A stretch of DNA of 64,000 bases from the NCBI RefSeq assembly GCF_032144095.1, contig NZ_JAVSNJ010000001.1, positions 464,483 to 528,482 of the forward strand. Direction: 5' to 3'. Below, one piece after another: positions 31,395 to 39,615 of the stretch. Source of the stretch: Sphaerochaeta sp032144095 (GTDB taxonomy: Bacteria > Spirochaetota > Spirochaetia > Sphaerochaetales > Sphaerochaetaceae). Under the pieces are notes generated by a model. It ran no database searches. It saw only the letters and a program-made list of their open reading frames with translations, and was not told the origin of the DNA. The translations under genes and the position numbers were made by a program. Every line of letters starts with the position of its first letter. Position 1 is the stretch's first letter.

Positions 31395-33950
31395 ATGGAT
31401 GATTCTAAAGTTCTCATCATCGTAGAATCGCCGACAAAGGCGAAGACGATAACAAAATTTCTTCCTTCGACATATACAGTCGTAGCAAGCAAGGGCCATA
31501 TCCGCGATCTTCCGGAGAATCATATGGCAATTGATGTTGCTAATGGCTTTGCGTGTGAATATCAGGTGGTTGAAGGCAAGGAGTCTTTGATCAGGGAACT
31601 CAAAAAAAGCCTCAAGGGTGCTGACAAGCTGCTACTGGCAACTGATGAGGACCGCGAGGGGGAGAGTATCTCCTGGCATCTGGCTGAGGTTCTCAAGCCA
31701 AAAATTCCCTACCAGAGAATGGTGTTTCATGAAATTACCAAGAGTGCCATCCAGAAGGCCCTTACCAGCGGTAGGGACATCGATGAAAATCTGGTGCATG
31801 CCCAGGAAGGACGTAGGGTGGTTGACCGCCTCTTTGGCTATACCCTCTCTCCTACCTTGTGGAAGAAGCTTGCTAACAAGAAGCTCTCTGCAGGAAGGGT
31901 GCAGTCTGTGGGGTTGCGCCTGACAGTTGAGCGTGAAAGGCAGAGGATCGACTTTTCCCAGAGCACCTATTTCGATGCCAAGGCTGACCTGCTATCCTCC
32001 TCGAAGCAGGGCTTTGAGGCAAGGCTTACCTCCTACGAGGGGATGAGCCTAGCAGGGGGAAAGGACTTCGATTCCATTACCGGTGCCTATAAGGGCAATG
32101 GGAAGAAATTGCTGCTGGACAGGGAGAAGGTTGATGCCATTGTGGCAGAGCTGAAGGGTGCAAGCTACGAGATCGCCGACATCCAGAGAAAACCGTTTGT
32201 CACCAGGCCCAGCATCCCCTTTACCACCAGTACCTTGCAGCAGGATGCCATCAAGAAACTGCGCATCAGTGCTTCTGATACCATGCGTATCGCCCAGAAG
32301 CTCTATGAAAGCGGCTATATCACCTACATGCGTACCGACAGCCCCACCCTCAGCCAGGAAGGGACCCAGGCAGCACGAGCCCTGGTGAAGAGGCTGTATG
32401 GGGATGACTATCTCTCCCCTTCAGCGAGGTACTTTGCCGCGAAGAAGAATTCAGGGGCACAGGAGGCCCACGAGGCCATCCGTCCCTCTGGTGATAGCTT
32501 TGCCATCCCATCGGAGACAAACCTCTCAGGCAAGGACCTTGCCCTCTATGAGCTAATCTGGAAGCGTACCCTCGCTTCCCAGATGGCTGATGCAAAGAAG
32601 GCCACCACCAGCGTCTCCATCAAGGCCAAGGATGCCCTGTTTACCGCAACGGGGACCGAGATCGTGTTCCCGGGCTTCCTGAGGGCCTATGTGGAAGGTT
32701 CTGATGATCCTGATGCGGCTTTGGAGGATAAGGAAACCCTGCTCCCTCCTCTCTCTGTCGGGGAAATTTGTCCCCTGGCCTCTTTGACAAGCCTCGAGCA
32801 CCAGACAAAACCTCCTGCCAGATACACTGAGGCTTCTCTTGTGCAGGAACTTGAGAATAGGGGCATCGGTAGGCCATCAACCTATGCTACAATACTCAAG
32901 ACACTCATGGACCGTAAGTATGTGGTCAAGGAAGGGTCTGCCTTGGCTCCAACCTTCATCGGGTTTGGTGTTTGCCAGTTTCTTGAGATGCATTTCAAGC
33001 AGTTCATCGACTATGATTTTACCTCCAACATGGAGAATGCCCTGGACCAGATTGCTGAAGGAGAGCTGGATAAAGTAGCCTTCCTCAAGGATTTCTTCCT
33101 GGGCGACCAAGGGTTGGAGAACCAGAACAAGGTGCAGATGGAGAAGGACAACAAGGTGGCTTCGAAGACGTTGAGCCTTAGCCATATCAGTGAGGAGAAT
33201 CCGGTCATGATCGGCCCCTACGGCCCCTATGTGCAGGGTCCTGAGGTCGATGGCAAGGGCCAGTACATCTCGTTGCCCAACACATGGTTGCCGGGTTCCA
33301 TCACTGATGAGGATGTAAAGGCCCTTATCGCCAAGGGGAAGGTGAAGGCCGAACCTGATGAACTGGGTATTGGAGTGGTGAAAGGGGAGGCTGTACAGCT
33401 GATGGATGGCCGGTTTGGCCCATACTGGCAGGAAGGCAGTGGAAAGGATGCCAAGAGGGCCAGTGTTCCCAAGTGGGTTGCGGATAGCAGCCGGGAGCAT
33501 GAGCTTGAGATAGCCAACAGGTATCTCTCCTTGCCCAGGATTTTGGGTAAGGATGCACTTGGTAATGATGTGGTGGCTGCCAAAGGAAAGTTTGGCCCTT
33601 TCATTGAGTGTAACGGTGAGTATAGGAACCTGAACAAGAGAGATCATGATGCACAACTGTTTTCCATTACCTTGGAGGAGGCACTCGCGCTATTGGCGGA
33701 GGAAAAGCCGAAACCGGGGAAAAAGGGAAGTGCACGGTCCAAGAGCTCTGCTTCTGTTGTACGAGAGGTTGGAGCGTTTGAAAAAGAGACCGTCTCTGTG
33801 GCTGACGGTCGGTATGGCTTCTATCTGAAGGTTGGCAAGAGCAACATTCCCCTTCCTGCCAAGTATAAGAAGGATCAGACCCTGATAGATGCCCTTACCC
33901 TGGATGAAGCCATAGAAATAATTCGCGCCAAGCGTGAAAAGGATAAGTGA
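31395..33950 (+). CDS. topA: DNA topoisomerase I
   Basis: The type IA topoisomerase that relaxes negative supercoils, 851 residues. The Toprim domain starts 'VLIIVESPTKAKTI' and has 'LLATDEDREGESISWHL'. The active-site tyrosine is Tyr311 in 'GYITYMRTDSPTLS', and 'LENRGIGRPSTYATI' is the domain-closing motif. The C-terminal third holds no C4 zinc fingers; it has repeated 'GPYGPYVQ', 'GRFGPYWQEG', 'GKFGPFIECNG' and 'GRYGFYLKVG' units, the zinc-free topoisomerase C-terminal repeat type. The ATG at 31395 has GAGGAG eight bases upstream. The PIN/zinc-ribbon gene begins right at its end, so the two are probably co-transcribed. Confidence 0.96.
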   Translation: MDDSKVLIIVESPTKAKTITKFLPSTYTVVASKGHIRDLPENHMAIDVANGFACEYQVVEGKESLIRELKKSLKGADKLLLATDEDREGESISWHLAEVLKPKIPYQRMVFHEITKSAIQKALTSGRDIDENLVHAQEGRRVVDRLFGYTLSPTLWKKLANKKLSAGRVQSVGLRLTVERERQRIDFSQSTYFDAKADLLSSSKQGFEARLTSYEGMSLAGGKDFDSITGAYKGNGKKLLLDREKVDAIVAELKGASYEIADIQRKPFVTRPSIPFTTSTLQQDAIKKLRISASDTMRIAQKLYESGYITYMRTDSPTLSQEGTQAARALVKRLYGDDYLSPSARYFAAKKNSGAQEAHEAIRPSGDSFAIPSETNLSGKDLALYELIWKRTLASQMADAKKATTSVSIKAKDALFTATGTEIVFPGFLRAYVEGSDDPDAALEDKETLLPPLSVGEICPLASLTSLEHQTKPPARYTEASLVQELENRGIGRPSTYATILKTLMDRKYVVKEGSALAPTFIGFGVCQFLEMHFKQFIDYDFTSNMENALDQIAEGELDKVAFLKDFFLGDQGLENQNKVQMEKDNKVASKTLSLSHISEENPVMIGPYGPYVQGPEVDGKGQYISLPNTWLPGSITDEDVKALIAKGKVKAEPDELGIGVVKGEAVQLMDGRFGPYWQEGSGKDAKRASVPKWVADSSREHELEIANRYLSLPRILGKDALGNDVVAAKGKFGPFIECNGEYRNLNKRDHDAQLFSITLEEALALLAEEKPKPGKKGSARSKSSASVVREVGAFEKETVSVADGRYGFYLKVGKSNIPLPAKYKKDQTLIDALTLDEAIEIIRAKREKDK

Positions 33951-33955
33951 TAGAC

Positions 33956-35071
33956 ATGGCTAGACTTTTGAGAAAGGGCCCTCCCAAGCCAAAGGTAGAG
34001 AGCATGACAGCTGAGAATGCTGTGGATGTGCTCGCTACCGAGTTCCGCATGGGCAAGGAGAAGGTGCTCAGTACTCTCAGGAGCGTAGGAATCAATCTGA
34101 CGTCTTCCAGTTCAGCAGATGAGATGAACCTCTATCGTGAGGTCATTGCCTGCAAGGTAGGAGACTTTTCCAGATTCAAGAGTGATGACGAGGCCTATTT
34201 GGCTACGTTGGATGAGCAGCTACGCGCCTTTGATGAAATTTACGTGGACACTGCGCCCATTATCCAGGAGGATTGGTTTTTGCACCTTGTTTCCAATGCA
34301 GAACCCATCCTCAAACGGCGCAAGAAGAAGTTGATCGTCCTTGAGAAGACGATGGAGGAACTCCATGGTCTGAAGGACAATCCGGAGAAGGACAAGGAGG
34401 TCCGGGTTCGCTCGACCATTCGTCCTGACCTTCTACGGTACCTTGCTCGCAAGGGTATCGTCCGCATCGGTGATACTGGAAGCACCGGTATAGCGGACGA
34501 CCATCTGGTGGAACTGTTTGAGAGCATCGGCAAGAACAACAACCTGATGCTTATCACCCAGGACCGTGGCCTGAGCGAACGTGTGGTGGCACTTGCACAA
34601 AAACTGGAAAGTGAGCCAAGCAACCCTCCCAAGCTTCCCTGGTGGAAAAAACTGTTTGGCGGTGCCGAGGCAAACGCTCCCATTGCCCATCGTATGGTGG
34701 CCTGCAAGCTCATTGAGGATGGGAAGCTCAAACGCTGCTACATCTGCCCAGAGTGTATCGAAAGCTACTACGATGACCTGATCGATTGCGAGGGGTACGT
34801 GCTTTGTAGCCGCTGTTACATGGACCTGAAGGAAAAGGAAGCCAAGCAGGTTGCAGCCACCCAGGTGCGGCAGGAGCTTGAGCTGAAGAAGGAAGAGGCG
34901 AGACAGAAACGTCTTCGTGAAGAGGCTTCGGCAAAAGAACAGGAGAAGCCAGTCTTTACCGTTGCCCAGGCACTTGAGCGCAGGAGAAAGAAATTCTTCT
35001 TGGTCTCAGGCCTTCTGGTGGTTATAGCCATCCTGATCACCATTGAGGTTTTTATCCTCACAGGGCCCTGA
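33956..35071 (+). CDS. Membrane-anchored PIN-domain protein with IF2-N-like and zinc-ribbon segments
   Basis: A 371-residue protein of unusual layout. Residues about 18-65 resemble the IF2 N-terminal helical module ('AVDVLATEFRMGKEKVLSTL'). Residues 94-215 look like a PIN nuclease domain with the acidic set Asp98 ('YVDTAP'), Glu135, Asp181/182 ('IADDHLVE') and Asp203 ('LITQDRGLS'). A cysteine cluster follows (Cys261, 264, 267, 278, 284, 287), then a charged coiled coil (about 290-340) and one C-terminal membrane helix (347-368). The likely result is a tail-anchored, inward-facing RNase or RNA-binding protein. It follows topA closely; a GTG at 33947 overlapping the topA stop is an alternative start. 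Confidence 0.72.
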   Translation: MARLLRKGPPKPKVESMTAENAVDVLATEFRMGKEKVLSTLRSVGINLTSSSSADEMNLYREVIACKVGDFSRFKSDDEAYLATLDEQLRAFDEIYVDTAPIIQEDWFLHLVSNAEPILKRRKKKLIVLEKTMEELHGLKDNPEKDKEVRVRSTIRPDLLRYLARKGIVRIGDTGSTGIADDHLVELFESIGKNNNLMLITQDRGLSERVVALAQKLESEPSNPPKLPWWKKLFGGAEANAPIAHRMVACKLIEDGKLKRCYICPECIESYYDDLIDCEGYVLCSRCYMDLKEKEAKQVAATQVRQELELKKEEARQKRLREEASAKEQEKPVFTVAQALERRRKKFFLVSGLLVVIAILITIEVFILTGP

Positions 35072-35074
35072 TCC

Positions 35075-35110
35075 AAGCTTCGTTTACCCCTGAAAGCTTA
35101 GGACTTTTTT
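35075..35110 (+). terminator. Terminator after the PIN-domain gene
   Basis: AAGCTT at 35075 and 35094 pair (extended by CC/GG across a bulge) and are followed, after AGGAC, by six T. Confidence 0.5.
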
Positions 35111-35155
35111 GTGCGATGGGTGTGAGAACGTACGAATGGAATGCATGAAACATCT

Positions 35156-35196
35156 AGTGGCCGCTACCTACAGAAAAGGGTGGCGGCCACTGTTTC
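35156..35196 (+). terminator. Strong isolated hairpin at 35.16 kb
   Basis: A 13-bp stem (AGTGGCCGCTACC / GGTGGCGGCCACT, one G-T pair) with a 10-base loop is followed by GTTTCT. It lies in a 293-base region without a convincing gene, between the PIN gene and the DUF4041 gene. It may be a second terminator or the end of a small RNA. Confidence 0.5.
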
Positions 35197-35364
35197 TATA
35201 CAACCATTCCTGCAATATTTCAGAACAGGGGAAATGCAGTGGGGAAGCGAATGCTCTGGTAGAAATCATGGATATGCCTTTTGCTAAGGCTCAATTGAAG
35301 GATCAGCTTTAATTTCGATAATTAAATACCTTCACCCTAAATACTATGGTAGCATACTCACGAA

Positions 35365-37470
35365 ATGAAGAATCATAGCTATAAGAATCTAAAACTCTAT
35401 CTCGTCCTTCTTGCGATCATCCTCCTCCTTTTGGGATGCTCAACTACCGATGGTGCGATCCTGCAGCAAGATCAGCCAAATTATGTCACGGCAACGGAAA
35501 TTCAAGAACCAGCAAGAGAGATTCCAGACACTGGGCCAGAGCAGGGTAGTGGGGAAATAGCCAATACACCCCTTCCACTCCCCGTTGCAGAAGAGAAACC
35601 ATCGGATGAGAACAACCCTGTTGGGGGTGATTTGGAAGTTCAGAACCTAGTCAGCACTTCTGTATCCTTTGAGGATGAAGGTGATCTGGCCAGTGGTCAG
35701 TTGGTCTCCCCTGAAAACCCTACAGATTTCGGACTTCCTGAGCCTTACGCAACTCAAGGTGGTGTATCCAATGACAATGCACAGCAAGTTGTCGAAGAAG
35801 AGCCTTTGCTTGTTGAGGCCCCTGTTTCAGAGAATCAGTTCAACCCTATACCAATAGAAATGGGTGAAGAAATCCCAGAAACGGTAGAGCTTCCCTTCCA
35901 AAGCATAGACCTTACGACCGAGCCACCGGTAACGGTTGGATATAGAGCTTTTTCATACCTTCCCTTAATCAAGAGGTTTCCAATGTATAGTGCACTTCTC
36001 ATTTTGATCCTGTTTTTCGTTCCTCTCGTCCTCTCTATTGTTTTTGTCAGGAAGGTAGGGCAGGCAAAAAAGCGTATCAGGGACCTGCAGGTACCTGACA
36101 TTGAATCGGCACTACGCAAGCTCAAAGACCTGCACCAGGATATTTTGGAGGTAGAAGAGGAAATAGAAGATCTGAAATCATCCAAAAGTGCATTAACGGG
36201 TGATGAATGGAGGCTTAGGCAAGAAAACCAAAAGCTGGATACCAAGCTTGAGAACCAGAAGCAGAAACTTGCTAGGACGAAGGAGCTCTATGTTGCCATC
36301 CAGCATGCTGTTGACCGGTTCCATACCACCGATATTCCCCCAGCATATTATCGGCCTTTGACAGAGGAAGAGATTGTTGATCTCGATTCCATAGCCCCCT
36401 CAGTGATGCTTAGCCTGAACCTCATGAATTACCAAGATTTGAGGAAGGAGTTCAGGGCCAACCAAAAGCAGATTGATCAACTTCTTGAAGGGTATGCTGA
36501 ACGGTACACTACCAAAGCGAATCAAGCCATCTACAAGCTCATGGTCATTTCCCTTCGTTCGGAATTGCAGAACATCCTATATAACCTAAAATTCGAAAAA
36601 CTCGATGCGGCTCTGTTCCAGGTAAGGACCCTGATAGCCAAATACCTGGTCATTGTCTCTGATGGCAACCAGCAAATCGCCGGAACCATGCGAAAGTTCA
36701 TTGGGGAGCTTGAGCATCTGTTCGAGAACTCTGTCAAGATCGAGTACGAATACTATATCAAGAGAGAACAGGCAAGAGAGGAACAGCTGGCCTTGAGGCA
36801 GCAGATGCGAGAGGAAGCTGAAGAACGAAAGAGACTGAAAGAGCAAGAAAAGCAGATTGCGCTGGAAGAATCAAAGTATCAGGCAGAGATTGAGAAGGTC
36901 CAGCAAGCCCTTGCCCAAGAACCTCTCGATTCTCCTAGAAGAGTCGAGCTGGAGACAAGGGTTGATGCATTGCATGGCCAACTCGCCCTTGTTGAGGAAA
37001 AGAAGGATGAAATCACCCGGCTCCAGAATGGCAAGGCCGGAAATGTCTACATCATCAGTAACCTCGGTTCCTTTGGTGACAATGTATTCAAGATTGGAAT
37101 GACACGGCGCCTGGAGCCTCAAGAAAGGGTTGATGAGCTTGGTAGTGCAAGTGTCCCCTTCAAGTTTGACGTGCATAGCTTTATTTTTTCTGAGGATGCT
37201 GTGGGACTGGAAAATGCAATCCACACCCGCCTGCATAGCAAGAGACTGAACAAGGTAAACCTCAGAAAGGAGTTTTTCTCGGTTTCCTTGGATGAGCTGG
37301 AACAATTGGTACTTGAAATCAACCCAACAGCTGAATTCAACAGAACAATGCTTGCTGAAGACTATAAGCAATCACTCTCACTGGTGGATACCGTGATCCC
37401 TATGAAAGAAGAGGGTGAGGACGAAGATGGTGATACTGAGGAGAACGAGCAAGAAGAGGAGTTGGCCTGA
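35365..37470 (+). CDS. Lipoprotein-like membrane protein with DUF4041 coiled coil and T5orf172 (GIY-YIG) domain
   Basis: A 701-residue chimeric protein. It starts with a signal/lipobox ('LLLLGCSTTDG', Cys25), followed by about 170 acidic, Pro/Glu-rich residues, a strong membrane helix (about 206-228) and basic 'VRKVGQAKKR', which places the rest in the cytoplasm. A coiled-coil region and a DUF4041 helical segment follow ('REEQLALRQQMREEAEERKR'). A T5orf172/MUG113 domain of the GIY-YIG superfamily covers about 559-650: 'VYIISNLGSFGDNVFKIGMT', 'RRLEPQERVDELGSASVPF', 'LENAIHTRLHS' and 'LRKEFFSV'. DUF4041-T5orf172 proteins usually lack an envelope part and occur in phages and genomic islands. The role is unknown; membrane-tethered DNA processing or sensing is one idea. 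No ribosome site is obvious before the ATG. Confidence 0.82.
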   Translation: MKNHSYKNLKLYLVLLAIILLLLGCSTTDGAILQQDQPNYVTATEIQEPAREIPDTGPEQGSGEIANTPLPLPVAEEKPSDENNPVGGDLEVQNLVSTSVSFEDEGDLASGQLVSPENPTDFGLPEPYATQGGVSNDNAQQVVEEEPLLVEAPVSENQFNPIPIEMGEEIPETVELPFQSIDLTTEPPVTVGYRAFSYLPLIKRFPMYSALLILILFFVPLVLSIVFVRKVGQAKKRIRDLQVPDIESALRKLKDLHQDILEVEEEIEDLKSSKSALTGDEWRLRQENQKLDTKLENQKQKLARTKELYVAIQHAVDRFHTTDIPPAYYRPLTEEEIVDLDSIAPSVMLSLNLMNYQDLRKEFRANQKQIDQLLEGYAERYTTKANQAIYKLMVISLRSELQNILYNLKFEKLDAALFQVRTLIAKYLVIVSDGNQQIAGTMRKFIGELEHLFENSVKIEYEYYIKREQAREEQLALRQQMREEAEERKRLKEQEKQIALEESKYQAEIEKVQQALAQEPLDSPRRVELETRVDALHGQLALVEEKKDEITRLQNGKAGNVYIISNLGSFGDNVFKIGMTRRLEPQERVDELGSASVPFKFDVHSFIFSEDAVGLENAIHTRLHSKRLNKVNLRKEFFSVSLDELEQLVLEINPTAEFNRTMLAEDYKQSLSLVDTVIPMKEEGEDEDGDTEENEQEEELA

Positions 37471-37491
37471 TGCATTTTGCATTCAGCAAAC

Positions 37492-37526
37492 AAAAAAAAT
37501 CTCCTGCAAGATTTCCTTGCAAGAGA
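37492..37526 (-). terminator. Terminator of tRNA-Arg, also ending the DUF4041 gene
   Basis: An 11-bp inverted repeat with one mismatch (TCTCCTGCAAG / CTTGCAAGAGA) has eight A on its left, which is a T-run for minus-strand transcripts, and TTCTT on its right. Confidence 0.75.
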
Positions 37527-37533
37527 TTCTTAG

Positions 37534-37607
37534 TGCCCCGAGGGCGATTCGAACGCCCGACCCCTTCCTTAGGAGGGAAGTGCTCTATCCAGCTGAGCTA
37601 TCAGAGC
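37534..37607 (-). tRNA. tRNA-Arg (anticodon CCT)
   Basis: A complete 74-base cloverleaf on the minus strand. The acceptor GCTCTGA pairs with TCGGGGC (two G-T pairs), the D arm is GCTC AGCTGGATA GAGC, the anticodon stem CTTCC/GGAAG encloses loop CTCCTAA with anticodon CCT (reads AGG), and the T arm is GGGCG TTCGAAT CGCCC. The discriminator is A and CCA is not encoded. Confidence 0.96.
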
Positions 37608-37620
37608 GGATGCGTTCTCG

Positions 37621-37649
37621 ATAATAGCGGAAATGGGTAGGGTGTTCAA
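37621..37649 (-). promoter_or_regulatory. Promoter of tRNA-Arg
   Basis: On the minus strand TTGAAC and TATTAT are separated by 17 bases; the tRNA starts 13 bases after the -10 box. Confidence 0.65.
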
Positions 37650-37671
37650 GGGGAAGAGAAAAGATTACTGC

Positions 37672-38124
37672 TTACGCTTTCTGTTTCTTCAAGAGATCCC
37701 TGATTTCAGTAAGAAGAACCACATCTGCCGGTACCACGGGAGCTGGTGCTGGTGTAGCTGGTTTCTTGGGTTCTTCTGCCTTTTTCTTGGCATCAAGCTT
37801 GTCTCTCATCGTGTTGATTCCCTTGACGATTAAGAAAACCACAAGAGCAATGACCAGGAAATCAATGATCTTCTGGATGAACATGCCGTAGTTAATCGCA
37901 ACTTCAGCGGTTTGCTCGGTAGCTGCGGCTATGACAATCTTCAGATCAACAAAGCTGACGCCACCCATGATCAGGCCAATGATCGGCATCAGAACATCTT
38001 TGACCAGAGAGCCAACGATTGCGGTGAATGCGGTACCAATGATGATACCTACAGCCAGATCCATCACATTTCCACGAGTAATAAATGCTTTAAACTCTCC
38101 AAGAATTTTCCGTTCCTTTGCCAT
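37672..38124 (-). CDS. mscL: Large-conductance mechanosensitive channel (MscL)
   Basis: A 150-residue channel that opens when the membrane is stretched, releasing solutes during osmotic downshock. The start 'GEFKAFITRGNVMDLAVGIIIGTAFTAIV' type segment (N-terminal helix and pore-lining TM1 with 'GNVMDLAVGIIIG') and 'VKDVLMPIIGLIMGG' are diagnostic. TM2 is 'FLVIALVVFLIVKGIN'. The cytoplasmic end is basic and Pro/Ala-rich ('KKPATPAPAPVVP') before the usual last helix 'LLTEIRDLLKKQ'. GGAGG precedes the ATG. A promoter with an internal palindrome lies upstream. Confidence 0.96.
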   Translation of the reverse strand: MAKERKILGEFKAFITRGNVMDLAVGIIIGTAFTAIVGSLVKDVLMPIIGLIMGGVSFVDLKIVIAAATEQTAEVAINYGMFIQKIIDFLVIALVVFLIVKGINTMRDKLDAKKKAEEPKKPATPAPAPVVPADVVLLTEIRDLLKKQKA

Positions 38125-38152
38125 TAGAATCCTCCATAATAGATATTGAGAT

Positions 38153-38180
38153 AGTATATCACTAATATTTAGTGGGTCAA
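38153..38180 (-). promoter_or_regulatory. mscL promoter with a palindromic operator in the spacer
   Basis: On the minus strand TTGACC and TATACT are separated by 16 bases. The spacer is almost filled by the palindrome CACTAAATATTAGTG (38160-38174), two 6-base arms around ATA, a likely binding site for an unknown repressor or activator. Confidence 0.6.
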
Positions 38181-38235
38181 TATGGACGCAAATCTAGCGA
38201 TTTTTTTTATTGTTAGGTTTTGGTGTGGTTAAATG

Positions 38236-38274
38236 TTGAATAAATATACCCTTTATTGTATAAAGTAATTTATA
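38236..38274 (+). promoter_or_regulatory. livJ promoter with a palindrome over the -10 box
   Basis: TTGAAT (38236-38241) and TATAAA (38259-38264) have a 17-base spacer. The -10 box is one arm of a perfect palindrome TATAAAGTAATTTATA (38259-38274), placed where a bound repressor would block transcription. Confidence 0.55.
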
Positions 38275-38328
38275 CTCAGAAGTGATGTTTAGCATCCTTG
38301 CCCTTGTAAATTTTGGAGGTACCCAAGT

Positions 38329-39510
38329 ATGAAAAAAAGCTTGTATGTTTTTGTAGCCCTGGTTGCTCTGTTTGCGCTAGTTGCTGCACCTGTGTTTGCT
38401 CAAGGCGGTGGAGAAGCTTCCAGCCCAAAAATCGGTTTTATCGGTCCTATGACTGGTGATAACGCTAACTACGGTGTGTTGAGCAACAACTCTGTCATGC
38501 TTGCAGTTGAACAATTCAATGCCAAGGGCGGATTCAACGGGAAACTTCCTGTAGTACTCGTTACCGAAGACTCTGAAGGAAACGTTGAGAAAGGCCTTTC
38601 TGCAATTGAGAAGCTCTCCTCAGCAGATAAGATCACCGGCCTTGTAGGCCCTGTATTCACCGGTGTATCCTTCGCAGTTGGCGAGCGCGTACAGAATGAG
38701 GGAATCGTCATGATCTCCCCCTCTGCAACCCACAAGGACATCACAGCAATCGGAGACTATGTATTCCGCACAGTCGTATCAGATGGTCTTCAGGGTGAAG
38801 TTGCCGGCCATTATTTCTACGAGCAGCTTGGACTTCGCACCATTGGTGTCCTCTATGCAAAGAATGACTATAGCCAGGGCCTGTATGAAGGCATGAGCGC
38901 AAGCTTTATTGCTGCTGGTGGTAAGGTAACCATCGCTGAGGCATGTCAGGTTGGTGACAAGGATTTCAAAACCCAGCTGACCAAGATCAGGACAGCCAAT
39001 CCCGATGCTATCTACATCCCTAACTACACTGCAGAGATGGCCCAGATGCTCGAGCAGGCAAAACAGCTTGGAATCAACATTCCTTTCGTTTCCTGTGACG
39101 GTTTCTCCAACCCTGACATCTACAAGCTCGCCGGTGGATTCACCGATGGCGTAGTATATGTCGGTCCTGCAAAGGTCAAGGAAAGCGTAGCTTACACCAA
39201 GTTTGTAGCTGACTATACCAAGAAATATGGTGTTGGACCCGACTCTTTCGCAACCAACGCCTTTGATGGTGCTAACATCCTGCTCAACGCCATGGACTCC
39301 GTCTACAAGAAGACCGGTAAGTTCGACAGAAAGGCAGTACGTGATGCAGTTGCAGCTACCAAGGATTACGCTGGTGTAAGCGGGACTGTAAACTTTGCCG
39401 AAAACGGGGACCTTGTCGCCTATCAGGGCGTATACAAGGTCAACAAGACCACACCCGAATATCTCGGGACCTTTACCGTGGTAGATGGCAAGCTGATCAA
39501 GATCGACTAA
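38329..39510 (+). CDS. livJ: Branched-chain amino acid ABC transporter, substrate-binding protein (LivJ/LivK type)
   Basis: A 393-residue secreted binding protein that captures leucine, isoleucine or valine and delivers them to LivHM. The signal peptide is 'LVALFALVAAPVFAQGG' with cleavage after Ala24 or so. The type I periplasmic-binding fold begins 'KIGFIGPMTGDNANYG' and has 'GLVGPVFTGVSFAVGE' and 'MISPSATHKDITAIGDYVFR', the ligand-contacting Ser-Ala-Thr segment. No lipobox is seen. GGAGG precedes the ATG. It is first in livJHMGF, and a hairpin between livJ and livH should favour high LivJ levels. Confidence 0.93.
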   Translation: MKKSLYVFVALVALFALVAAPVFAQGGGEASSPKIGFIGPMTGDNANYGVLSNNSVMLAVEQFNAKGGFNGKLPVVLVTEDSEGNVEKGLSAIEKLSSADKITGLVGPVFTGVSFAVGERVQNEGIVMISPSATHKDITAIGDYVFRTVVSDGLQGEVAGHYFYEQLGLRTIGVLYAKNDYSQGLYEGMSASFIAAGGKVTIAEACQVGDKDFKTQLTKIRTANPDAIYIPNYTAEMAQMLEQAKQLGINIPFVSCDGFSNPDIYKLAGGFTDGVVYVGPAKVKESVAYTKFVADYTKKYGVGPDSFATNAFDGANILLNAMDSVYKKTGKFDRKAVRDAVAATKDYAGVSGTVNFAENGDLVAYQGVYKVNKTTPEYLGTFTVVDGKLIKID

Positions 39511-39540
39511 TGCTCTATTCCCGGTCGAAGGGAATTTGTA

Positions 39541-39570
39541 AAGACCGGTGTTGTTTACACCGGTCTTTTC
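39541..39570 (+). terminator. Partial terminator / stabilising hairpin between livJ and livH
   Basis: An 11-bp perfect stem (AAGACCGGTGT / ACACCGGTCTT) with loop TGTTT and only a short T-run. It probably lets part of the transcripts continue into livHMGF. Confidence 0.75.
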
Positions 39571-39615
39571 ATGTTATTGTTCTATCCAGTTATCGTAGAT
39601 AAGGAGAGCCGCATC

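Noticed and set aside
35109..35312. 67-codon frame starting at GTG
   Set aside because: It has no ribosome site, runs through a strong hairpin, and has no recognisable protein features.
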